From Bacillota bacterium (GTDB lineage: Bacteria; Bacillota_E; Sulfobacillia; Sulfobacillales; Sulfobacillaceae): a stretch of 8,760 nucleotides of DNA. Each line of letters starts with the position of its first letter. Within the stretch, counting starts at the first letter, position 1. The notes under the pieces are model-generated. The model was not told where the DNA came from and ran no database searches. It worked only from the letters and a program-made list of their open reading frames with translations. Positions 1 to 5,739 of this stretch are shown here, in pieces. The DNA lies in the NCBI GenBank assembly GCA_021802225.1, contig JAKAAS010000049.1, positions 1-8,760 of the forward strand. The letters run 5' to 3'. The position numbers were made by a program, and so were the translations under genes.

Positions 1-98
1 CGGTGATCCCGTGGCGGGTCATCCGCCGCATCGGGCCAGAGGTGATGATTGTCGACCTGGATGAGACTGCACAGCCCGCCGAATTTGGAGAAAATTGA
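1..98 (+). CDS. ymxH: YlmC/YmxH-family PRC-barrel sporulation protein, C-terminal fragment
   Basis: Only the last 31 codons are present; the reading frame starts at base 3 and ends with TGA at 96-98. The residues VIPWRVIRRIG followed by VMIVDLDE match the end of the small PRC-barrel proteins of the YlmC/YmxH family, where an IPW-x-x-I-x-x-IG element precedes a strand rich in I, V and D. In Bacillus subtilis ymxH lies just upstream of dpaA, and the same neighbourhood is seen here with one extra gene between. Family members are short (about 80-90 aa) and their biochemical role is unclear; they are usually listed as sporulation-associated. No terminator follows, so its transcript probably runs into the next gene. 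The identification rests on a short tail plus synteny. Confidence 0.7.
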   Translation, partial: VIPWRVIRRIGPEVMIVDLDETAQPAEFGEN

Positions 99-130
99 AT
101 ACCGGCTCCTGTCAGCAGTCGGGCATACTA
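97..130 (+). promoter_or_regulatory. Possible forespore (sigma-G-like) promoter, poor spacing
   Basis: CATACTA at 124-130 is an exact match to the -10 consensus of sigma-G/sigma-F type promoters. GAATA at 97-101 is an exact sigma-G -35 match and overlaps the stop codon of the upstream gene. The spacer is 22 bases where about 17-18 is expected, so the pair may be coincidental. If it is real, transcription would start near 137, inside the hairpin described next. Confidence 0.25.
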
Positions 131-160
131 ACCCCGGTCACCTGAAAAGGAGGGGTTAGT
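127..160 (+). promoter_or_regulatory. Hairpin that sequesters the ribosome binding site of the stress-protein gene
   Basis: ACTAACCCC (127-135) is a perfect 9-bp inverted repeat of GGGGTTAGT (152-160). Inside it, CCT (141-143) can pair with AGG (148-150) around a GAAA loop (144-147), a GNRA-type tetraloop. The 3' half contains the whole SD, AAGGAGGGG at 147-155, and ends one base before the TTG start at 161. Folded RNA would block initiation. It could act as a temperature- or ligand-sensitive switch, or silence read-through mRNA coming from the upstream gene. The repeat could also be a protein-binding operator in DNA; the sequence alone does not decide. Confidence 0.5.
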
Positions 161-637
161 TTGGAGAAAACCGTGGTAGGAGCTTTTAAGAATCACCATG
201 ATGCGGAGGAAACCGTGGATGTCCTGAAGAAACGGGGCGTGCCGGAAAAGGATATCTCTTTGGTGGCGCGCCACGACGGCAAAGTCCGCGAGGGACATCC
301 GGGAGACGGCATGCACAATTTAGGAAACGGTATCGGCTGGGGCGGAACTTTGGGCGGGGTGACAGGCTTGCTGGCTGGGGTCGGCGCCCTGGCAATCCCG
401 GGTGTCGGGCCGATTATCGCGGCAGGCCCGCTGGCGGCGACTCTGACGGGCGCTGTGGCGGGAGGCGTGGCTGGCGCCCTGGTGGATTACGGGATTCCCA
501 GCAACGAAAGCCACGGCTACGAGAGGCGGCTGAAGGAAGGCGACATTCTGCTGATGGTGCGGGCGGACGCCCCCGAGGTGGATAAAGCTCAACGGCTTTT
601 TGAAGACCACGGGGCGTCCGATATTCATGTCCACTGA
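161..637 (+). CDS. General stress protein 17M / YflT-like glycine-zipper protein
   Basis: The 158-aa product has three parts. Residues 1-36 form a ferredoxin-like half of the YflT/GSP17M type: VVGAF, then a helix, then DISLVAR. Residues 55-108 are a glycine-rich hydrophobic stretch with repeated GG and GxxxG steps, able to form a glycine-zipper membrane segment. Residues 118-158 are a second beta-alpha-beta half (YERRLKEGDILLMVRAD, ending HGASDIHVH). Known relatives are general-stress-induced proteins without a defined biochemical activity; the zipper suggests membrane association. The TTG start at 161 is chosen because AAGGAGGGG lies five bases upstream of it and the ORF matches the family from its second residue. 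The gene stands alone, with its own terminator, and splits the ymxH-dpaA neighbourhood known from Bacillus. The SD lies inside a strong hairpin, so translation is probably regulated. Confidence 0.8.
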   Translation: MEKTVVGAFKNHHDAEETVDVLKKRGVPEKDISLVARHDGKVREGHPGDGMHNLGNGIGWGGTLGGVTGLLAGVGALAIPGVGPIIAAGPLAATLTGAVAGGVAGALVDYGIPSNESHGYERRLKEGDILLMVRADAPEVDKAQRLFEDHGASDIHVH

Positions 638-658
638 GAAAGCTTTTGGCTTCAGATT

Positions 659-687
659 AGCCCGGGACTCACTGTCCCGGGCTTTTT
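659..687 (+). terminator. Rho-independent terminator after the stress-protein gene
   Basis: A perfect 10-bp stem, AGCCCGGGAC (659-668) with GTCCCGGGCT (674-683), closes a 5-base loop (TCACT) and is followed by a run of five T (683-687). It lies 21 bases after the TGA at 635-637 and separates this gene from the dpa operon. Confidence 0.93.
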
Positions 688-887
688 CCTGTCCAAGGCG
701 GTTTTGGCCATTGCCAGCCCACGGTTTCGGGGTGAATCCCTTTTGGAAGTTCACTGGGGATGCTGCCGGAATCAGGTCGCACAACTAAGCCATGGGAAGT
801 TATGGCAACCCGAAACGGCGGAACTATCGCCCGAGACTTCCGTATAGTGACAGAAGAGGATGAGCGATTACAGAAAGGGATGGGAAT
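688..887 (+). promoter_or_regulatory. Leader region of the dpa-dap operon with a weak sigma-K-like promoter
   Basis: No gene is visible between the terminator and dpaA. The best promoter candidate for the mother-cell factor expected here is AAC (822-824) followed, after 16 bases, by CGTATAGTG (841-849). This matches four of the six fixed positions of the sigma-K -10 pattern CATAnnnTA. In Bacillus subtilis dpaA-dpaB is sigma-K controlled, which is the reason for looking for this pattern. I see no convincing sigma-A promoter in the stretch, although asd, dapG and dapA must also be expressed during growth. Confidence 0.3.
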
Positions 888-1754
888 GTGTCAACACGCG
901 TTGTAGTGGCAGGCGGCGATGCGCGGGACGCCTGGCTATGCCGTTTCTTGGAGGAGCAGGGATTTCTAGTCCAAACCTGGGGATTTTCAGTTTCTGGTAT
1001 TGCGCCCTACCATGCGGCCGGAGAGCCCGTGGCAATTTTCATCGGTCCCATGACAGGAATTGATGGAGACGGCTCCATGCGGACGGTTGACGGCACCGTC
1101 ACCCTGACCCCGGATTTTATGGCCCGTATGGGACCCGGAGGGCTGGTGGCGGCTGGGCTGATTGCCCCCCGTGTCAGCCAGTGGGCGGCAACGTGCGGCA
1201 TTACGACTGTCGAATACCGCAATCAGACCACGTTCATGTGGTTGAATACCGTGCCCACGGCCGAGGGAGCTATCCGGTCGGCAATTGGCCGCTCGGGGTT
1301 GACCTTGTACCACCGCCCGCTGGGAATTTTAGGGTTTGGACGGGTGGGATCCATTCTGGCCCTGCGCCTGCAAAGCTACGGGGCCTTGGTGGAAATTTTC
1401 GACAGGTCAGTAGAAAAACGGGCGATGGCTTCGGCTATGGGATTTCCCGTGCACCCGCTGGACCCGGCGTGGTGCCCGCCGCTTGATGGACTTTTCAATA
1501 CGATTCCTGTGCCCATTATCAACCGGGACTGGGTTGACGCTACTGATCCGGCCTGGATTATTGACCTAGCATCAAAACCCGGCGGCCTGGCCGCGGGGCT
1601 GGAGCGGGACCAGCGCATAATGGCGCGGTATGAGTCCTATCTCGGCGTGCCGGGCGATGTCGCCCCGAGACGGGCAGCTGAAATCATCTGGGAAACCTTG
1701 GCGTTTATTCTTCAGGACAGCGCCGCAATGCCGACGCATCAGGAGAGGAGATGA
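888..1754 (+). CDS. dpaA: Dipicolinate synthase subunit A
   Basis: This is one of two subunits that together oxidise (2S,4S)-4-hydroxy-tetrahydrodipicolinate to dipicolinic acid in the mother cell during sporulation. The product is 288 aa, close to the usual ~295. The N-terminal dipicolinate-synthase domain (about 1-140) includes TVPTAEGAI at 121-129. A Rossmann NAD(P)-binding region follows, with LGILGFGRVG at 145-154 and an acidic D172 after the next strand. The end carries the family signature LGVPGDVAPRRAAEII at 252-267. GTG at 888 is chosen because the SD-like GAAAGGGA (873-880) sits seven bases before it and the product then starts directly with the first beta strand. An ATG at 860 is in another frame. 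dpaB follows after four bases. The identification is very secure through sequence and synteny. Confidence 0.95.
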   Translation: MSTRVVVAGGDARDAWLCRFLEEQGFLVQTWGFSVSGIAPYHAAGEPVAIFIGPMTGIDGDGSMRTVDGTVTLTPDFMARMGPGGLVAAGLIAPRVSQWAATCGITTVEYRNQTTFMWLNTVPTAEGAIRSAIGRSGLTLYHRPLGILGFGRVGSILALRLQSYGALVEIFDRSVEKRAMASAMGFPVHPLDPAWCPPLDGLFNTIPVPIINRDWVDATDPAWIIDLASKPGGLAAGLERDQRIMARYESYLGVPGDVAPRRAAEIIWETLAFILQDSAAMPTHQERR

Positions 1755-1758
1755 ACAA

Positions 1759-2355
1759 ATGGAAGATCGTTCGCTAAACGGGGTAAAAATTGGCGTAGCC
1801 ATGGCGGCATCCCATTGCAATATGCACCGGGCTGTCGCTACAATGAAACTATTGGTTGACCACGGTGCGGCTGTCACACCTATTCTCTCGCCCAGCATCC
1901 TTCACGTCACCACCAGGTTTGGCTCTGGGGAGTATTGGACAGAAGAAATTGCCAAAGTCACGGACCAGGAGATTCTCACCACAATTCCCGAGGTGGAGCC
2001 GAGCGGCCCGCAGCACTGGTTTGACGTGGTGCTGGTGATGCCGTGCACGGGGAATACTCTGGCGAAAATTGCCAATGCCATCAATGACTCCCCGGTGACA
2101 ATGACGGTCAAAGCCCAGTTGCGCAATGGGGGCCCTGTGCTGCTGGCGATCACCTCAAATGATTTGCTGGGTCTCAATGCTGTGAATTTAGGACGTCTGC
2201 TCAGTGCTCGCAATATCTACTTTGTGCCATTTGGACAAGACGATCCGGTACGTAAACCACGGTCTATCGATGCGCATCTGGAACTGATTGTCCCGGCCGT
2301 GCAAGCGGCTTGGCGTCAGGAACAGATGCAACCGATGCTAGTGCCATGGAATTGA
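1759..2355 (+). CDS. dpaB: Dipicolinate synthase subunit B
   Basis: This is the flavoprotein-fold partner of DpaA for dipicolinate synthesis in the sporulating mother cell. The 198-aa length matches the family (about 200). Visible signatures are GVAMAASHC at 12-20, TRFG at 52-55, VMPCTGNTLAKIANAI at 93-108, DSPV at 110-113, ITSNDLLGLNAVNLGRLL at 131-148 and YFVPFGQDDPVRKP at 154-167. These match Bacillus SpoVFB nearly position for position. The frame is open back to 1630, but ATG 1759 is the right start: AGGAGAGGAG (1741-1750) precedes it by eight bases, and it lies just after the dpaA stop at 1752-1754. The SD overlaps the end of dpaA, so translation is probably coupled. asd follows 22 bases later without a terminator. 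Confidence 0.95.
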   Translation: MEDRSLNGVKIGVAMAASHCNMHRAVATMKLLVDHGAAVTPILSPSILHVTTRFGSGEYWTEEIAKVTDQEILTTIPEVEPSGPQHWFDVVLVMPCTGNTLAKIANAINDSPVTMTVKAQLRNGGPVLLAITSNDLLGLNAVNLGRLLSARNIYFVPFGQDDPVRKPRSIDAHLELIVPAVQAAWRQEQMQPMLVPWN

Positions 2356-2377
2356 TAACTTAGGAGTGACGAATCAC

Positions 2378-3379
2378 GTGAAGGAATTGCGCGTCGCGAT
2401 TGTGGGGGCCACGGGACTGGTGGGCCAGAAAATTATTGACATCCTCACGGAGCGGGATTTTCCCGTCAGGTCTCTGACCGCTCTGGCAACCGAAGGCCAT
2501 GGCCGGTCTGTGGATTTTCGCGGACGGTCCATACCCGTGCAGAGTGTAGAATCCGCCGACTGGGATTCCATAGATGTCGCTTTCTTTGCGGCTAGCAATG
2601 AGGCAAGTCAGCGCTACGCCCCGCTAGCCGCCCGCCACGGTGTGACTGTGGTCGACAAGTCCAGCTATTTTCGGATGGACCCCAGCGTACCCTTGGTGGT
2701 CCCTGAGGTGAATCCAGGCGCTATCGGCGAGTCACGGATCATCGCTTCGCCCAATTGCTCCACGATTCAGATGGTGGTGGCGCTTGAACCTCTGCGCCGC
2801 CAGTATGGCCTGACGCGGGTGATCGTATCCACGTATCAGGCGGTGTCGGGAACCGGCCGCGAAGCCATGGACACCTTGCAGCGAGAAACCCGCCAGGCTT
2901 TGGAGGGGCAGCCTGTCATCCCCACAACCTACCCGACCCCGATCGCGTTTAACACGCTTGCGTATTGCGACAAATTCGGCGATGAGGATTATACCGGGGA
3001 AGAATGGAAATTGACGAGGGAAACCCAAAAAATTTTTGGGGACGCCCTGCCTGTCAGTGCGACTGCAGTCCGTGTACCCGTGTTCGTGTCCCATGCTGAA
3101 TCCGTTTATGTGGAGACTGAGAAGCCATTTGCCGTGGAGGACGTGCGCGAACTGCTAGCCGGGGCTCCTGGTGTTATCGTTGTGGATGATCCAAGCCGGG
3201 GCGCTGTGCCCACGCCCTTAGATGCCGCTGGGCAGGATATGGTGCTGGTCGGGCGCATCCGGCGGGATCTCTTTGTCGACCAAGGTCTGCACATGTTCAT
3301 CGTGGCAGATAATCTGCGGAAAGGCGCGGCGACCAATGCCGTGCAAATTGTTGAGACACTGATGTCCCGGTGGGCCTGA
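2378..3379 (+). CDS. asd: Aspartate-semialdehyde dehydrogenase
   Basis: The cytoplasmic enzyme reduces L-4-aspartyl phosphate to aspartate 4-semialdehyde with NADPH, the branch precursor of DAP/lysine, threonine, methionine and here dipicolinate. From GTG 2378 the product is 333 aa, normal for the family. It begins with the NADP-binding loop VAIVGATGLVG (5-15). SPNCSTIQMV (124-133) contains the catalytic cysteine C127. STYQAVSGTGREA follows the active-site segment, and SHAESVYVE contains the conserved basic/acidic active-site stretch. An in-frame GTG at 2366 would leave no room for an SD, because AGGAG is at 2362-2366. The GTG at 2378 lies 11 bases behind it and fits the homologues better. 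The stop is 17 bases before dapG, so the two are cotranscribed. Confidence 0.95.
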   Translation: MKELRVAIVGATGLVGQKIIDILTERDFPVRSLTALATEGHGRSVDFRGRSIPVQSVESADWDSIDVAFFAASNEASQRYAPLAARHGVTVVDKSSYFRMDPSVPLVVPEVNPGAIGESRIIASPNCSTIQMVVALEPLRRQYGLTRVIVSTYQAVSGTGREAMDTLQRETRQALEGQPVIPTTYPTPIAFNTLAYCDKFGDEDYTGEEWKLTRETQKIFGDALPVSATAVRVPVFVSHAESVYVETEKPFAVEDVRELLAGAPGVIVVDDPSRGAVPTPLDAAGQDMVLVGRIRRDLFVDQGLHMFIVADNLRKGAATNAVQIVETLMSRWA

Positions 3380-3396
3380 CGAGGAGGGGAATCCCT

Positions 3397-4632
3397 GTGT
3401 CTTTGGTGATTCAGAAATTCGGCGGCACATCAGTCCGTGACCATGGGCGCCGCGATGTGGTGGCGCACTGGGTGCACAAGGCGGTCACGGAAGGTCACCA
3501 GGTCATTGTCGTCGTGTCAGCCATGGGCAGGCTGGGAGATCCTTACGCCACAGACACTCTGCTGGGTCTCCTTCAAGATCAGGGCCAGCCGCCTCTGGAG
3601 GAGCGCGACCTCTTGATTTCCTGTGGAGAGGTGATCAGCGCCGTGATTGTGGCCGGGCACCTGCGGGCCACTGGCCTTCAGGCGAAGGCCCTGTCGGGGG
3701 GCGAAGCGGGAATTGTGACAGATGCCAGCTTCGGCGACGCCCGCATCATTGAGGTCATTCCGACAGCACTGGAAGATCTGACCGCGCAGGGAATAGTGCC
3801 GGTTATTGCAGGATTTCAGGGAAGGACGCAGGGCGGGAAGATCACCACCCTGGGGCGGGGCGGCTCCGACACGACCGCCGTGGCGCTGGGGGCGGCCCTC
3901 GGGGCCGATGTTGTCGATATTTTCACCGACGTCGACGGCATTAAGACAGCTGACCCCCGTATTGTCCCCGAGGCGCGCACTATTGCGGCGCTGGATTATG
4001 AAGAGGTCTTTCAGCTGGCCAATCTGGGCGCCAGAGTCATTCATCCCCGGGCGGTGGAGATTGGACGTCAGTTTGGCGTGACAATCCGTGTGCGCTCCAC
4101 GTTTTCCGAATCTTTGGGGACCCTCATCGCGTCTGGCCAGGGCACCCTCGACCCCTGGGGCCACCGCGATCCGGACCATGCCGTCACCGGGATTACCCAG
4201 TTGGAGCACCTGATGCAATTTCGCGTAGCGCCGTCGGTGGGCATGCACAAAGACTGGGCTTTCCGGCTATTTATGTCACTGGGCGAGCGGGGCGTATCTG
4301 TGGACTTGATTAACCTCTTTCCCGATCAGGTCTATTTTTGTGTGCCTCCGGAAAAGACAGAGGTCACAGCAGCCGCGCTCGACGCGGTCAACTTTAGCTA
4401 TGAAGCATTCGATGATCGCGCCAAAGTGTCGATTGTCGGCTCGGCCATTCAGGGGTTGCCCGGTGTGGTGGGACGGGTGATGGCTGCGATGGCGCAATCG
4501 GATATTGAGATTCTGCAGTCTGCAGATTCGCACTCTACAATCACTTTGCTGCTGCACCGGTGTGACATGGAACGGGCAGTGGCATCGCTGCACAAACAGT
4601 TTCATTTGGCGGAGGAGGTGCCGGAACGATGA
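3397..4632 (+). CDS. dapG: Aspartate kinase, DapG type
   Basis: It phosphorylates L-aspartate to 4-phospho-L-aspartate, the first step of the aspartate pathway. The product is 411 aa. The kinase domain is residues 1 to about 235, with KFGGTS (7-12), SCGE (75-78), TLGRGGSDTTA (151-161) and FTDVDGIKTADPR (176-188). Two ACT regulatory domains follow (about 267-335 and 344-405). The last ACT contains QSADSHSTITLLLHR, a pattern typical of Bacillus DapG, the isozyme inhibited by meso-diaminopimelate. That regulation is inferred from family and operon position, not visible directly. GTG 3397 is chosen over the GTG at 3370 because GAGGAGGGG (3381-3389) precedes it by seven bases and the protein then starts just before KFGGTS. 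The stop overlaps the dapA start in ATGA. Confidence 0.93.
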   Translation: MSLVIQKFGGTSVRDHGRRDVVAHWVHKAVTEGHQVIVVVSAMGRLGDPYATDTLLGLLQDQGQPPLEERDLLISCGEVISAVIVAGHLRATGLQAKALSGGEAGIVTDASFGDARIIEVIPTALEDLTAQGIVPVIAGFQGRTQGGKITTLGRGGSDTTAVALGAALGADVVDIFTDVDGIKTADPRIVPEARTIAALDYEEVFQLANLGARVIHPRAVEIGRQFGVTIRVRSTFSESLGTLIASGQGTLDPWGHRDPDHAVTGITQLEHLMQFRVAPSVGMHKDWAFRLFMSLGERGVSVDLINLFPDQVYFCVPPEKTEVTAAALDAVNFSYEAFDDRAKVSIVGSAIQGLPGVVGRVMAAMAQSDIEILQSADSHSTITLLLHRCDMERAVASLHKQFHLAEEVPER

Positions 4633-5531
4633 AATGGCCGCGCATTTTTACTGCAATGATCACACCTTTTACTCCAGACGGAGAGCTGGACGCACAGGCT
4701 GCCGCGGAGTTGTCCCGCCATTTGGCGGCGCATGGCACAGGCGGTCTGATTTTGGCAGGGTCGACAGGGGAAGCGTTCAGCCTCAGCGTGGAGGAGCGTC
4801 TAGAGCTTTACCAGGCGGTGCGGGAAGGGGTAGGCGACCAGATTCCAGTATGGCTGGGCTGTGGAACAAACGATACCCGCAGCACCGTGGAGCTGGCCAT
4901 TGCGGCTGAAGATTGGGGTGCCGATGGAGTGCTGATTGTCTCCCCGTACTACAACAAGCCGACCCAGGAAGGACTGGTGCGCCATTTTGCGGAAATTTTA
5001 AACCATATTTCCTGCTCAGCGATGCTGTATAACGTGCCGTCACGCACAGCCAGCATGGTGGAGGCGGACACGGTCGCCAAAATAGCGCGCAAGGCCCGGG
5101 TGCCCTTTGCTGTCAAAGAGGCTTCAGGGACGGTGGAAGAGATCATCCGGCTGCGGCAGCGGCTGTCTTCCGATGTTCCGGTCTATTCGGGTGATGACGG
5201 GCTCTATCTGGCCAGTTTGGCGGTGGGGGCCTACGGCGTGGTGTCCGTAGCATCCCATGTCGTTGGACAGGAAATGGAGAGGCTGACAGAACTATTCCTG
5301 GCAGGACAGGTGGAGGATGCCAAACTTCTACATGCCGACTTGTGGCCGTTGTTTAAACAGTTGTTTGTCGTCTCCAATCCCATTGCCCTTAAATGGCTGC
5401 TGAACCGGCTGTCCTTGGCTCCCGGACAGGTCCGCATGCCTCTCGTGACCCCGGACGACGCAGTCTTTGGGGGACTGTGGACGGCTTACCTCCATGCCAA
5501 GCAGATTCGCCGAGCTCAGGCGAAAGTGTAA
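4629..5531 (+). CDS. dapA: 4-Hydroxy-tetrahydrodipicolinate synthase
   Basis: It condenses pyruvate with aspartate 4-semialdehyde to 4-hydroxy-tetrahydrodipicolinate, the substrate of both DapB (lysine/DAP) and DpaAB (dipicolinate). The product is a 300-aa (beta/alpha)8 barrel. Visible residues are GSTGE (44-48, with T46), SPYYNKPTQEG (105-115), LYNVPSRTA (133-141, with Y134 and R139) and VKEASG (162-167) carrying the Schiff-base lysine K163. ATG 4629 overlaps the dapG TGA by four bases (ATGA). A GGAGG lies ten bases upstream, at 4614-4618, so translation is coupled to dapG. It is the last gene of the operon. The only terminator-like hairpin downstream is at 5651-5702, after a separate promoter, so that hairpin may serve both transcripts. 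Confidence 0.95.
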   Translation: MKWPRIFTAMITPFTPDGELDAQAAAELSRHLAAHGTGGLILAGSTGEAFSLSVEERLELYQAVREGVGDQIPVWLGCGTNDTRSTVELAIAAEDWGADGVLIVSPYYNKPTQEGLVRHFAEILNHISCSAMLYNVPSRTASMVEADTVAKIARKARVPFAVKEASGTVEEIIRLRQRLSSDVPVYSGDDGLYLASLAVGAYGVVSVASHVVGQEMERLTELFLAGQVEDAKLLHADLWPLFKQLFVVSNPIALKWLLNRLSLAPGQVRMPLVTPDDAVFGGLWTAYLHAKQIRRAQAKV

Positions 5532-5537
5532 AAGTCA

Positions 5538-5567
5538 TTGCATGCCGGGACCGAATAGCGGTATAAT
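5538..5567 (+). promoter_or_regulatory. Sigma-A-type promoter for the RNase J leader
   Basis: TTGCAT (5538-5543, four of six matches to the -35 consensus) and a perfect TATAAT (5562-5567) are separated by 18 bases. It lies just after the dapA stop and predicts a start near 5574, giving a leader of roughly 165 nt before RNase J. Confidence 0.7.
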
Positions 5568-5573
5568 TACCGC
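5558..5573. repeat. Palindrome over the -10 box, possible operator
   Basis: GCGGTA (5558-5563) and TACCGC (5568-5573) are perfect inverted 6-bp arms around TAAT, and together they cover the whole -10 hexamer up to the likely start point. A dimeric repressor bound here would block the polymerase. The short arms also leave coincidence possible. Confidence 0.4.
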
Positions 5574-5702
5574 AACGACTTAGTGCTCGGTGGTCAAAAG
5601 GTGTGAGCGGATCAGCATGGCACGGGACGGAGCTGAAACCGCCGCCTCAAATCAAGTGCCCCTGGCATAAGTCCCTAGTCGGACGGCTAGGGGCATTTTG
5701 AT
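5574..5702 (+). ncRNA. Candidate structured regulatory leader RNA (pseudoknot plus terminator) upstream of RNase J
   Basis: No protein frame fits this stretch, but the predicted RNA is highly pairable. P1 is TGAG (5604-5607) with CTCA (5646-5649), continued by CGG (5608-5610) with CCG (5642-5644) and one bulged C. P2 is TCAGC (5612-5616) with GCTGA (5632-5636), closing a 15-nt loop. Within that loop GGCAC (5619-5623) is exactly complementary to GTGCC (5656-5660) downstream of P1, which makes an H-type pseudoknot. The downstream strand overlaps the 5' side of the terminator stem (5657-5663), so pseudoknot and terminator exclude each other, as in transcription-controlling riboswitches. I do not recognise the conserved core of any riboswitch class I know, nor a T-box. 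Alternatives are a small RNA ending at the terminator, or a target for RNase J autoregulation. Confidence 0.45.
5651..5702 (+). terminator. Terminator/attenuator between dapA and RNase J
   Basis: TGCCCCT (5657-5663) pairs with AGGGGCA (5689-5695), followed by TTTT (5696-5699). An inner GTCC/GGAC hairpin (5671-5674 with 5681-5684) sits in the loop. The flanks ATCAA (5651-5655) and TTGAT (5698-5702) can extend the stem across the T run. A second hairpin, GTCCCTAG (5671-5678) with CTAGGGGC (5687-5694), shares the same 3' strand. It may end the dap operon and also attenuate RNase J transcription. The T run is short. Confidence 0.65.
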
Positions 5703-5739
5703 CTGCTCCGTGTGCGGGATAAATAGGAGGTGGGTTACA

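Noticed and set aside
320..784. A 154-codon minus-strand frame over the stress gene and its terminator
   Set aside because: It crosses a strong terminator hairpin and the antisense of a clear gene, and shows no family resemblance.
860..1063. ATG at 860 with a 67-codon frame overlapping dpaA
   Set aside because: It is in a different frame from dpaA, has no properly spaced SD, and the product looks unlike any protein.
1630..1758. Upstream extension of dpaB to 1630
   Set aside because: It would overlap dpaA by more than 120 bases, has no SD, and the extra residues are absent from DpaB homologues; ATG 1759 has a strong SD.
3517..4248. A 243-codon open frame on the minus strand
   Set aside because: It lies wholly antisense to dapG, has no recognisable domain and a shadow-like composition. 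dapG is unambiguous on the plus strand.
5574..5702. RNase J leader as a known T-box, lysine, TPP, SAM, cobalamin, ZTP or 4.5S/6S RNA
   Set aside because: None of the conserved cores of these RNAs that I can recall (for example the T-box AGGGUGG element) is present. Kept as an unclassified candidate instead.
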